A stretch of 7,213 bases of DNA from Phycisphaerae bacterium. GTDB taxonomy: Bacteria > Planctomycetota > Phycisphaerae > Phycisphaerales > SM1A02. The position numbers were made by a program, and so were the translations under genes. Of the stretch, positions 1-7,213 are shown piece after piece (the first letter of the stretch is position 1; each line of letters begins with the position of its first letter). The notes beneath the pieces are model-generated. The model was not told the origin of the DNA and did no database searches. It saw nothing but the letters and a program-made list of their open reading frames with translations. Location: positions 1 to 7,213 of the forward strand of contig JAUIHC010000150.1 of assembly GCA_030432455.1 (NCBI GenBank), written 5' to 3'.

Positions 1-174
1 CTGCGGATGCGGGATCAGATCTACAAGATCTACCACGAGCAGACCGGCGCCTCGATCGAGAAGATCAGCGAGGACTGCGAACGCAACCTCTGGCTCACCG
101 CCGACCAGATGGTCGAGTACGGCCTCTGCGACCAGATCCTCGAGCGGCTCCCCGCAGGTGGCGGCGACGCCTGA
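1..174 (+). CDS. clpP: ClpP-type ATP-dependent protease proteolytic subunit, C-terminal fragment
   Basis: This is the last 57 codons of a ClpP serine peptidase; the 5' part lies outside the window. ClpP forms a double-ring barrel in the cytoplasm and degrades proteins fed to it by ClpX or ClpA/ClpC. The fragment has the typical C-terminal handle and end region: a charged helix, then YHEQTGASIEKI, then LTADQMVEYGLCDQI, which aligns without gaps to the end of E. coli ClpP (TGQSLEQI ... EAVEYGLVDSI). In that alignment the catalytic Asp (E. coli mature D171, in ERDRF) is replaced by Asn (bases 85-87, in CERNLW). Ser and His of the triad are not in the window. The chain ends in a short Gly-rich tail, as ClpP tails often vary. 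It may be one of several ClpP paralogues, which would fit the unusual triad. The family is clear; activity is uncertain. Confidence 0.9.
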   Translation: MRMRDQIYKIYHEQTGASIEKISEDCERNLWLTADQMVEYGLCDQILERLPAGGGDA

Positions 175-205
175 TCGCCCGCTCGACCATCGAACCGAAC
201 CGAAC

Positions 206-240
206 CGACACCGCCGACCCGACCCGGGTCGGCGGTGTCG
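206..240 (+). terminator. Perfect 16-bp inverted repeat after clpP, probable transcription terminator
   Basis: Bases 206-221 (CGACACCGCCGACCCG) are the exact reverse complement of 225-240, leaving a 3-base loop (ACC). It begins 31 bases after the clpP stop. The stem is very G+C-rich and is followed by only two T residues before a G/C run, so it is not a textbook intrinsic terminator. Its length, perfection and place between clpP and the moxR start still make transcript ending or 3'-end protection the likeliest role. Confidence 0.55.
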
Positions 241-282
241 TTGGGCCCCCGCGATTCCCCGGCCTCCCACCCCCTCGACGCG

Positions 283-288
283 TATCCT
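283..288 (+). promoter_or_regulatory. Possible -10 element (TATCCT) for the moxR/beta-barrel operon
   Basis: TATCCT lies 31 bases before the moxR start and resembles the sigma-70 -10 consensus in an otherwise G+C-dominated stretch downstream of the clpP hairpin. No convincing -35 hexamer is present at the normal distance. This is inferred from position and A/T content only. Confidence 0.25.
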
Positions 289-319
289 GCGGAGGTCACA
301 TCCGTCCCGGAGCCCCTCG

Positions 320-1335
<1,016 letters not shown>

Positions 1336-1336
<1 letters not shown>

Positions 1337-2376
1337 TGACCATGCAACTCACCACTGCCGGGGCCGCGATCGCCGCGGCCATGCTTCTTCCGATCTCGAC
1401 CGCCACCGCGTTCGATGCGCTCTCGCTGCTCGACGCTCGCGGACAGGACGACGCCGAGTCCGCGCCGATCGTCACCGAACCGCCAGCCGCGGCGAGCGAC
1501 GACGAGGCCAAGGGTCTCATGTTCCGTCGGGTTGACCGCGGCACCTATGTCTCGGGCGGCTATCTGCACGAGTTCGGCGCCGACTTCGCCGACGGCGGCT
1601 CGGTCTCGGTCGATCGCGCCTTCGGCGGCGCGGGCATCGCGGTGCAGTTCCACCCCGAGGTCAAGGGGTCGGTCGGCGTGGCCTGGGGCGGCGACTGGTA
1701 CCGCTTCGACGGCGACTCGGCGCTGTCGCGGTCCGCGGGCGGATCGCCATGGTCCGATGTCCACGCGATCACCGCCCTCGCCTCGGCGAACTGGCAGATC
1801 GACCCCCGCTGGTCCGCGAACCTCGGCCTTCGGGTCGGCACCGCGGGCGAGGCCCGGGCGAAGGTCGGCGACTCGATCGTGTACGGCGGCAACCTCGCGG
1901 TGAGTTACTCGTTCAGCCGGGCGTTCACGCTCGGCGCGGGTGCGCTGGTGCAGACCCAGATCGAGGATCGCCCGCTGATCATCCCGCTCCTCGTCGTCTA
2001 CTGGCAGGTGACCGACACGATCGTGGTCTCCAACGTGCTCGGCCCCGAGGCGTATCCGACCGGCGCCGGTCTGGAAGCGGCGTGGCGGCCGGACCAGACC
2101 ACCGAACTGTCGATCGGAAGTCGGTACGAGGTCCGACGCTTCCGGCTCGACGACACCGGCGACGCCATGCGGCAGGAGGGCATCGGTCAGGACATCGGAC
2201 TCCCGATCTGGGCCCGCGCGACCTGGCGCTTCGACAACGGCCTGCGATTCGACCTCGTCGGCGGCGTGTCGCTGATGAACGAGTACTCCCTCGACGACCG
2301 CAACGGCAACGAACTCGCCAGCACCGACCTGGACCCGGCGCCATTCATCGCCGGGTTCGTGAGCTGGCGGTTTTGA
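1336..2376 (+). CDS. Exported putative outer-membrane beta-barrel protein (resembles DUF6268)
   Basis: A 346-residue protein of unknown function. Residues 1-25 look like a Sec signal peptide (hydrophobic AGAAIAAAMLLPIS, then ATA). Residues 30-65 form an acidic, Ala/Pro-rich linker. From about 67 on, short alternating hydrophobic/polar strands recur (YVSGGYLHEF, GSVGVAWGGDWYRF, ANLGLRVGTA, GNLAVSYSFS, FTLGAGALVQTQ, FDLVGGVSL), and the chain ends FVSWRF with a C-terminal Phe, the pattern of an outer-membrane beta-barrel. It resembles barrel-like proteins grouped as DUF6268; that assignment is from memory and tentative. The ATG at 1336 overlaps the moxR TGA (ATGA) and has GAGG at 1322-1325; a second in-frame ATG lies at 1342. 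It is probably co-translated with moxR, so the ATPase may affect its assembly or share its regulation. Export is well supported; function is unknown. Confidence 0.85.
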
Positions 2377-2391
2377 CTGCTTGAGCGCTGC

Positions 2392-2413
2392 GCGTGGGCC
2401 GTTCGGCCCATGC
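2392..2413 (+). terminator. Hairpin after the beta-barrel gene, probable terminator
   Basis: TGGGCC (2395-2400) pairs with GGCCCA (2405-2410) around a GTTC loop. Three further pairs, one of them G-U, extend the stem to 2392-2413. A pyrimidine-rich stretch (CTTTCTCTC, 2417-2425) follows on the plus strand. It starts 16 bases after the upstream stop, so it most likely ends the moxR/beta-barrel transcript. Confidence 0.45.
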
Positions 2414-2430
2414 TCGCTTTCTCTCGCACA

Positions 2431-2451
2431 CGGCCGGAGTGAATCCGGCCG
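2431..2451. terminator. Second hairpin in the convergent gap, possible bidirectional terminator
   Basis: CGGCCGGA (2431-2438) and TCCGGCCG (2444-2451) form a perfect 8-bp stem around a GTGAA loop. It lies between two converging genes and could work in either direction, although neither side has a strong T run. A weaker structure with the same loop sequence follows at 2486-2506. Confidence 0.4.
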
Positions 2452-2517
2452 AGGCTCGGCGGCGGTTGATTGGAGCGCTACCTCCGGGTCGAGTGAACCG
2501 ATACCCAACCCGCGATC

Positions 2518-3792
2518 TCATCCCCGTTCGGACGGCGTCCAGCGTTCGATCGCCTGACGCTCGCGAAGTCGCTTGCGAAGAACCCGCTTCACGGTTCCGG
2601 TGAACGCCTTGACCTTCTGCATGAAGGACAACTCGCTCATCCAGAAGCGGAACGACGGCAACTGCTCGAAGACCGGCGTCTTTGCGCCCATCAGTCGCAT
2701 GGTCAGAAGCCGAGCCCAGAGCCCTCCGCGAGCGGACATCAGATTCGGTTGCGAGCGGGGCAGCAGCGTGTCGTCGCGATGCTTGAGCACGATGTGCCCC
2801 GACGCCACCGCCGCCTGCAGGATCCGCCGACCGCGTTCGGTGCGGACCACGATCAACGACGACCCACGCTCGTCCGGTTCGATCTCGCGGTACCACGGAT
2901 CGCCCACCGCGAGATCGGCGAACTCGCCGGTGTGATCCGGACAGATGTAGCAACGCCACTGCCGGAATCGTTGTACGAACCCCCAGCTCGCGGCGTAGGT
3001 GCGCTCGACGGTTCGATGTTCGCCCTGCTCGTCCTCGTACTCCAGCCGCCACATGCCCGGCCAGCCGTTGCCGCGATACCGCAGGCTTCGAACCTTGGAC
3101 GGATCGGTGACGCCCGCGTCCTCCAGGATCGCCAGCGTGCCGCTGGTACTGGGCGCGCCGGCGCAGAAGAACGCGATCACACACCCCAACTTCTCATCGA
3201 GTGTCGATCGCATCCGACGGGCGTTCCGCACCGCCGCCGCATCGCAGGGCTTTCCGATGAAGACCGACCGGCCAGGCAGGTTCTCGATCTCGCCGATCCG
3301 ATCGCACGGACTCGCCGGTGCGTACCGGCTTCCCGTCCGGGCCAGCAATTCATCGCGATTCGTCGAGAACACCGACTCGTTCAGATACGGCGCATCCGTG
3401 CGGGCCGCCGTGTGAAGCACCCGCTCCATGCCACCAGCTTCGATGCAGTGCAGGGCCAAGGCGGTCGCCGCCCCGCCGCTGCTCCCGCCGTGGCGGATGG
3501 CGTCGTCGGCCGCCCATCCCTCCCAGACTTCGAGCACCGGTCCCCATGCATCGAACATTGCCGGGTTCGTGCCCTCCCTCGGCGTGTCCGCATGGGAGAG
3601 ACGCACGCCCGGGCAACAGGCGAGCCCGTCGCCGGTGGTCGGCACGGCGTCGGTCTTGACGAACGGACGCCGACCGAACTCCAACGCCTCGTCCATCTCG
3701 AATCGATCGGGCTCGACCGACGCGCAGATCCCGCACCCGGTGCACAGTTGCCGTTCGCAGACTTCTTCGATGTCCAGAACCGGGAGTCGCAT
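2518..3792 (-). CDS. Coenzyme F420 hydrogenase/dehydrogenase beta-subunit family iron-sulfur protein
   Basis: A 424-residue cytoplasmic redox protein of the FrhB/FdhB family, whose members carry [4Fe-4S] clusters and FAD and move electrons to or from F420 or other acceptors. The family also includes chlorophyll-cycle reductases. Numbered from the ATG at 3792, an N-terminal cluster motif CTGCGIC (17-23) is followed by CCPG at 59-62. A glycine-rich HGGSSGG (101-107) opens the flavin/substrate domain, with GKPCDAAAVRN (180-190), FFCAGAPS (208-215) and the C-terminal CYICPDHTGEFADLAVGDPW (281-300). The last 35 residues are basic. The frame continues upstream to an ATG at 3867, which would add a 25-residue Gly-rich leader. 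The inner ATG is preferred because it places the cluster motif near the N-terminus, as in relatives, but neither start has a clear Shine-Dalgarno. No F420 synthesis or hydrogenase gene is in the window, so the electron partner and substrate are unknown. Confidence 0.82.
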   Translation of the reverse strand: MRLPVLDIEEVCERQLCTGCGICASVEPDRFEMDEALEFGRRPFVKTDAVPTTGDGLACCPGVRLSHADTPREGTNPAMFDAWGPVLEVWEGWAADDAIRHGGSSGGAATALALHCIEAGGMERVLHTAARTDAPYLNESVFSTNRDELLARTGSRYAPASPCDRIGEIENLPGRSVFIGKPCDAAAVRNARRMRSTLDEKLGCVIAFFCAGAPSTSGTLAILEDAGVTDPSKVRSLRYRGNGWPGMWRLEYEDEQGEHRTVERTYAASWGFVQRFRQWRCYICPDHTGEFADLAVGDPWYREIEPDERGSSLIVVRTERGRRILQAAVASGHIVLKHRDDTLLPRSQPNLMSARGGLWARLLTMRLMGAKTPVFEQLPSFRFWMSELSFMQKVKAFTGTVKRVLRKRLRERQAIERWTPSERG

Positions 3793-3911
3793 GTGGCCTG
3801 ATTCCGAGTCTCGTGGTCCCAGCGTGAGGATCGCTCGCCCGCCACCGCCTCCACCGGGCCCGCTCATCGATCACGACGAGCACGCCGAAGAGGAACCTGG
3901 TGAGGAGCCGG

Positions 3912-3925
3912 CACTGTCGCCAGTG
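3912..3925 (-). other. Short inverted repeat with a GCGA tetraloop between two minus-strand genes
   Basis: On the minus strand CACTG-GCGA-CAGTG forms a 5-bp stem capped by a GNRA-type loop, 46 bases past the sugar dehydrogenase stop. No T run follows. It could contribute to ending that transcript or be chance. The rest of this 179-base gap shows no recognisable promoter. Confidence 0.2.
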
Positions 3926-3971
3926 ACGAACGCTCCGCTGGGGATATCGGTCAGGCCGGTCCCGACATCGA

Positions 3972-5222
3972 TCAGGATTCGCCCGTTTTGCGACCCCGGC
4001 CCGCATCCGCGACCGTCCGCTCCAGCGGGCCCGTGAATCGCCAGATCGCGCCGTGGCCGGGGACCTCGTCGCCCTCGAAGGTGCAGATCCAGATCTCCCC
4101 GTCGGCGTCCTCGCCGAAGCTGGAGATCAGGGAGTTGCGGAGCCGGGCCACCTCGACCGGGCCTTCTTCGAGCACCCCGCCCGGAGCTCGGATGCCCCAG
4201 ATGCGGCCGCTGCGGTAGTCGGCGTACAGATAGACCCCGCGGGCCTCGGGGCGGGCCGAGCCTCTGTACACGAAGCCGCCGGTGACGCTGATGCCGTCGC
4301 CCCGCGGATACTCGACGACCGGGTCGATGAGTTCGACGCCTTCGGGAGCGGCTTCCTTGGAGAACGGATGCAGCCCCTCGCGGATCCGCCAGCCGTAGTT
4401 GCCGCCGCGTCGGATGACGTCGATCTCTTCGTACTTGTTCTGCCCGACATCCCCGGCCCAGAGCTCGCCGGTCTCGCGGTCGAACGACATCCGCCAGATG
4501 TTGCGGGTGCCGTACGCCCAGGTCTCGGGGAGGGCGCCTTCGGTCTTGAGGAACGGGTTGTCGCCGGGAATGAGGTACGGACGCTTCTCGTCGCGGCCGG
4601 AGACGTCGATCCGAAACACGGACCCGAGCGGCGTTCCGAGGTTCTGGGCGTTGTTCATCGGATCGTTCGCCGCCCCGCCGTCGCCGATCGAGAGGTAGAG
4701 CATGCCGTCGGGACCGAAGACGACATTGCCGCCGTTGTGGTTGCCGAACGGCTGGGCGATCTCCAGGATCACCTCCTCGCTCTCCGGATCCGCCACACCG
4801 TCGTCTCCGATGGTGAAGCGGGAGAGCACCGATCGCCTCGGCGAACTCGCCGAGTAGTAGAGGTAGAACGCACCGTCCTCGGCGACGGTCGGCGAGAACG
4901 CCATCGCCAGCAGCCCTTCCTCGTTGTGCTGCATCCGGACCTCGGGACGGATGTCGAGGAACGTTGCGGGGTCGGTCATGTCCGGACGCGTCCGATCGAG
5001 CACCTGCACCCGCCCCGGCTGCTCGACCACGTAGAGCAGGTCCGGCCGATCGGGTCGGACGACGATCTGGATCGGCCGCTTCAGCTTGACGTCCTCGAAG
5101 ACCCGCACCGGACGCATGCGGGGGATCTCGGCGCCCGCCGCGACTGCGACGGCGGGCGCGGCGATCGAGGAGACCGCGGACAGGGTGAGAAGGACGATCG
5201 AGGCGAGGCGGATGGAACGCAC
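3972..5222 (-). CDS. Secreted PQQ-dependent sugar dehydrogenase (glucose/sorbosone dehydrogenase family)
   Basis: A 416-residue exported beta-propeller enzyme of the glucose/sorbosone dehydrogenase family, which oxidises aldose sugars with pyrroloquinoline quinone as cofactor. Residues 1-30 are a Sec signal peptide (MRSIRLASIVLLTLSAVSS, then an Ala-rich cleavage region) with no lipobox, pointing to a periplasmic or secreted enzyme. Family hallmarks are NHNGG (161-165; H162 is the likely catalytic base, equivalent to sGDH H144), FGPDGMLYLSIGDGG (169-183), YGTRN (237-241; R240/N241 match the PQQ-contacting Arg-Asn), GDVGQ (257-261) and GGNYGW (273-278). The length is normal and there is no fused cytochrome c domain. 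The start is taken as GTG at 5222-5220, with GGAG on the minus strand (5235-5232) 9 bases before it. The frame is open another 119 codons upstream, but that part runs through the divergent promoter gap and antisense to the transporter. The true sugar substrate cannot be told. Confidence 0.9.
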   Translation of the reverse strand: MRSIRLASIVLLTLSAVSSIAAPAVAVAAGAEIPRMRPVRVFEDVKLKRPIQIVVRPDRPDLLYVVEQPGRVQVLDRTRPDMTDPATFLDIRPEVRMQHNEEGLLAMAFSPTVAEDGAFYLYYSASSPRRSVLSRFTIGDDGVADPESEEVILEIAQPFGNHNGGNVVFGPDGMLYLSIGDGGAANDPMNNAQNLGTPLGSVFRIDVSGRDEKRPYLIPGDNPFLKTEGALPETWAYGTRNIWRMSFDRETGELWAGDVGQNKYEEIDVIRRGGNYGWRIREGLHPFSKEAAPEGVELIDPVVEYPRGDGISVTGGFVYRGSARPEARGVYLYADYRSGRIWGIRAPGGVLEEGPVEVARLRNSLISSFGEDADGEIWICTFEGDEVPGHGAIWRFTGPLERTVADAGRGRKTGES

Positions 5223-5276
5223 GGGTCGGCTCTCCGGTTGGGTGACGATGCGGGGATCGGGGCACCGATCGTGTGA

Positions 5277-5282
5277 AGCGTA
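5277..5282 (-). promoter_or_regulatory. Possible -10 element (TACGCT) for the sugar dehydrogenase gene
   Basis: Read on the minus strand, TACGCT lies about 54 bases before the GTG start, in the 118-base divergent gap. It is the best -10-like hexamer there for this direction. No -35 match is evident, so this is a weak inference. Confidence 0.2.
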
Positions 5283-5325
5283 TGCGGACGGAACCGGACC
5301 GGACGGACGCCGCCCGACCCCTCGA

Positions 5326-5331
5326 TACACT
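5326..5331 (+). promoter_or_regulatory. Likely -10 element (TACACT) immediately before the AI-2E transporter start
   Basis: TACACT (within GATACACT) ends 9 bases before the ATG at 5341, so a transcript started the usual distance downstream would begin at or within a few bases of the start codon. The intervening bases (CCGATCCCG) have no Shine-Dalgarno. Together these suggest a leaderless or near-leaderless mRNA. No clear -35 hexamer is seen. Confidence 0.4.
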
Positions 5332-5340
5332 CCGATCCCG

Positions 5341-6420
5341 ATGTCCGAGACCACTCCATCCCCCTCGACCGGCAGCCTCGGGCTGTACCGCCTCGCCGCC
5401 TTCGTGATCGTCGTCGCCGGCATGAAGGCCGCGGCCACGATCGTGGTTCCGATCCTCGCCGCCGTCTTCGTGGCGGTGGTCAGCCTCCCCCCGACCGCCG
5501 CCCTCGTGCGGTTCGGCGTTCGCCGCTGGCTGGCGACCCTCACCGTCTTCTTCATCGTGATGATGCTCGGCCTCGGCACCGCGGCGATCGTGGCCTCGAC
5601 CGCGACCAGCTTCGCGGGCGAACTCCCCGCCTACCAGGAGATGCTGCAGGTCAAGATCTACGAGGGCGTGGACTGGGCGCAGGAGAAGGGCCTCAACATC
5701 ACGCGGCAGCAGGTCGATGACGTCCTCGACCCCGGCCTGCTGTTCCCGTTCCTGCAGCGCACCCTCACGTCGTTCGTCGGCCTCCTGCAGGACACGACCT
5801 TCGTGCTCCTCACGGTGATCTTCATCCTGATGGAGCTCACCGCGATCCCCAGCAAGGTCCGCGCGATCGCGCCGCCGGGCAACGGCGACGAGACGCTGGA
5901 ACGCTGGCGGGTCGTGCTGGGCGACCTCTCGGGGTACCTCGTGGTCAAGACCGCCACCAGCGCCGTCACCGGCGTGCTTGCGGGCGTCGGCTGCTGGTTC
6001 TTCGGACTCCCCTACGCGATCGTGCTCGGACTGATCGCCTTCGTGCTGAACTATGTTCCGTCGCTCGGCTCGATCATCGCGTCGATCCCCGCGATCCTGG
6101 TGGCCCTCGTTCTGGAGGGCATCGGCACCGCGGCCGGCGTCGCGGTCCTCTATCTCGCCATCAACATCTCGATCGGCAGCCTCACCGAGCCGCGGATCAT
6201 GGGACGACGCATGGGGCTCTCGCCGCTGGTCGTCTTCCTCTCGCTGGTCTTCTGGGGATTCATCCTCGGCCCGGTCGGGATGTTCCTCTCGGTGCCGCTG
6301 ACGATGATCGTGAAGATCCTGCTCGAAGGCACCGAGGACCTGCAGTGGGTCGCGGTCGTCCTGGGACCGGGCGATCCCGAACCCGCTCGAGGCGTCGAGT
6401 CGCGGACCGACGCGACCTGA
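5341..6420 (+). CDS. AI-2E family (PF01594-type) inner-membrane transporter
   Basis: A 359-residue integral membrane protein of the AI-2E transporter family, named for E. coli TqsA; other members have been linked to cation/proton exchange, so the substrate cannot be inferred from sequence. Hydrophobic segments fall at about 17-48 (two), 62-88, 142-169, 197-220, 222-242, 244-262, 264-280 and 294-328. A soluble stretch sits at about 90-140, as is typical. Family signatures are LNYVPSLGSIIASIPAIL (236-253) and EPRIMGRRMGLSPLVVFLSL (283-302), followed by FWGFILGPVGMFLSVPLT (304-321). The frame is open from 5086, but the ATG at 5341 gives the expected short polar N-terminus (MSETTPSPSTGS) before the first membrane segment and sits just after a -10-like TACACT. 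It is divergent from the sugar dehydrogenase and convergent with the phosphatase gene, so it is probably transcribed alone. Confidence 0.9.
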   Translation: MSETTPSPSTGSLGLYRLAAFVIVVAGMKAAATIVVPILAAVFVAVVSLPPTAALVRFGVRRWLATLTVFFIVMMLGLGTAAIVASTATSFAGELPAYQEMLQVKIYEGVDWAQEKGLNITRQQVDDVLDPGLLFPFLQRTLTSFVGLLQDTTFVLLTVIFILMELTAIPSKVRAIAPPGNGDETLERWRVVLGDLSGYLVVKTATSAVTGVLAGVGCWFFGLPYAIVLGLIAFVLNYVPSLGSIIASIPAILVALVLEGIGTAAGVAVLYLAINISIGSLTEPRIMGRRMGLSPLVVFLSLVFWGFILGPVGMFLSVPLTMIVKILLEGTEDLQWVAVVLGPGDPEPARGVESRTDAT

Positions 6421-6429
6421 GGGCCGTCG

Positions 6430-7213
6430 CTATTCGAAGACCACCTCGACGATCGAGAAGTCGTCCTCGAAGTCGTCGCGGCCGGTGAGTTCCTTGCCGA
6501 GCGCCGCCAGCGACTCGATCCGGTCCTCGCCGTGCGCGAGCGGTCGGGCCATGAACTCGTTGAACGACTCCATCGGCCACATGCCGCCTTCGGCGAGCTT
6601 GAGCTCGAAGACCCCGTCGCTGAAGACGAACAGCCGATCACCGGGTCGGACCTCGATCGAATCGACCTCGGGTTCCATGCCGGGGATCGCCCCGATCACC
6701 ATGTTCTGCGACTCGAGCCACCGGGCATCGCCCTCGGGCGAGAGCAGCAGCGACGGCGGATGGCCGCCGCCGCACCAGGTCAGCGATCGGTCGCGTCGGT
6801 CGTAGACGCCGTAGAACAGCGTGAAGAACATCCCGCCGTGATCGGACATCTGAAAGGCGTCGTTGAGCCGCGCCGTCATCGCGGCAGGGTCCGCGAGAAT
6901 CTCGGGGTCTCGGGTGCCCGACCGCACCAGGTTGATGACCGAGATCGAGAGCAGCGCCGGCCCCACGCCGTGTCCGCAGACATCGAGCAGGTAGAGGGCG
7001 AAGCGATCGTCATCGATCCAGTGATAGCCGAAGCTGTCGCCGCCGAGCGATGCCGACGGAATGAACGACCATCGCGTCGAGACCGCGCCCTCGATCGGTT
7101 CGCTCAGGAGACTGCGCACGTAGTTCGACGCCTTCTGAAGCTCGTCCCGCAGATGGTTCTCGCTCGCCTCGAGCCGACGGTACGCCTCGTTCCGCTGGAT
7201 GCTCGCCACGTAG
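6430..7213 (-). CDS. SpoIIE/PP2C-type protein serine/threonine phosphatase, C-terminal part
   Basis: The C-terminal 260 or so residues of a metal-dependent phosphatase; the frame is still open at the right edge (a TAC codon precedes the GTG at 7209), so the N-terminus is probably missing. Numbering from that GTG, residues 1-35 are a charged, heptad-like coiled-coil linker (RRLEASENHLRDELQKASNYV). The SpoIIE domain follows with LGGDSFGYHW (55-64; metal Asp D58), LDVCGHGVGPALLS (75-88; D76), GGGHPPSLLL (147-156), VFSDGVFEL (195-203; D198) and the terminal DDFSIVEVVF (249-258). All expected acidic metal ligands are present, so it should be active. Such phosphatases are commonly fused to receiver, GAF or HAMP domains and act in partner-switching or stress signalling by dephosphorylating anti-anti-sigma-like proteins. 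A receiver domain upstream is a guess. Its stop is 9 bases from the convergent transporter stop. Confidence 0.88.
   Translation of the reverse strand, partial: YVASIQRNEAYRRLEASENHLRDELQKASNYVRSLLSEPIEGAVSTRWSFIPSASLGGDSFGYHWIDDDRFALYLLDVCGHGVGPALLSISVINLVRSGTRDPEILADPAAMTARLNDAFQMSDHGGMFFTLFYGVYDRRDRSLTWCGGGHPPSLLLSPEGDARWLESQNMVIGAIPGMEPEVDSIEVRPGDRLFVFSDGVFELKLAEGGMWPMESFNEFMARPLAHGEDRIESLAALGKELTGRDDFEDDFSIVEVVFE

Noticed and set aside
1..174. Reading the ClpP fragment as a pseudogene because of the Asn substitution
   Set aside because: The frame is intact to a normal C-terminus, the rest of the fragment is well conserved, and Asn-triad ClpP proteins are known to be functional in mixed complexes.
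2394..2603. Small 69-codon plus-strand frame in the convergent gap
   Set aside because: It starts inside a hairpin, runs through a second one and into the antisense of the F420-family gene, and has no ribosome site.
2749..3801. 350-codon plus-strand frame opposite the F420-family gene
   Set aside because: It has an Arg/Pro-rich composition, no recognisable motif and no ribosome site, and it lies entirely antisense to a gene with clear family signatures.
2518..5222. Treating the F420-family protein and the sugar dehydrogenase as one redox operon
   Set aside because: They share a strand but are separated by 104-179 bases with a small hairpin, act in different compartments (cytoplasm versus periplasm), and have no known pathway link.
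4053..5276. 407-codon plus-strand frame opposite the sugar dehydrogenase gene
   Set aside because: It is the antisense reflection of the dehydrogenase; its Asp/Val/Arg-rich protein shows no fold or motif, whereas the minus strand carries all family hallmarks.
5223..5579. Upstream 119-codon extension of the sugar dehydrogenase frame
   Set aside because: It would put a low-complexity stretch before a normal signal peptide and run antisense over the transporter's N-terminus; GTG at 5222 has a well-placed GGAG.

Overview
The window is a G+C-rich bacterial chromosome segment with six protein genes, two of them cut by the window edges. The mix suggests a member of the Planctomycetota, possibly a Phycisphaerae-like lineage. 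It combines a ClpP with an altered catalytic residue, a MoxR ATPase coupled to a putative outer-membrane barrel, a secreted PQQ-type sugar dehydrogenase and a SpoIIE-type phosphatase with a planctomycete/cyanobacterial-looking N-terminus. This is an inference from gene content and base composition; no rRNA or other marker confirms it.

Layout. Bases 1-174 (+) are the last 57 codons of a ClpP peptidase subunit, followed by a perfect 16-bp inverted repeat (206-240) that probably ends its transcript. Bases 320-1336 (+) encode a MoxR-family AAA+ ATPase. Its stop overlaps the start of the next gene (1336-2376, +), an exported, probably outer-membrane beta-barrel protein of unknown function. Two hairpins in the 141-base convergent gap (2377-2517) separate this pair from the minus-strand genes.

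On the minus strand, 2518-3792 encodes an iron-sulfur flavoprotein-like member of the coenzyme F420 hydrogenase/dehydrogenase beta-subunit family. Upstream of it, in the same direction, 3972-5222 encodes a secreted glucose/sorbosone-type (PQQ) sugar dehydrogenase. A 118-base divergent gap holds the start signals for the sugar dehydrogenase (-) and for an AI-2E family membrane transporter (5341-6420, +), whose message may be leaderless. The transporter ends 9 bases from the end of a convergent minus-strand gene (6430 to the right edge) encoding the C-terminal part of a SpoIIE/PP2C-type serine/threonine phosphatase.

How the genes work together. Only the moxR/beta-barrel pair is clearly co-expressed. 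The others look like separate housekeeping or accessory functions: proteolysis, periplasmic sugar oxidation, membrane transport and signalling. I see no CRISPR array, insertion sequence, phage gene, tRNA or rRNA, and no multigene defence or biosynthetic system. The points most worth a second look are the Asp-to-Asn change at the ClpP catalytic position, the MoxR/outer-membrane pairing and the orphan F420-type flavoprotein. No gene-free stretch exceeds 300 bases.
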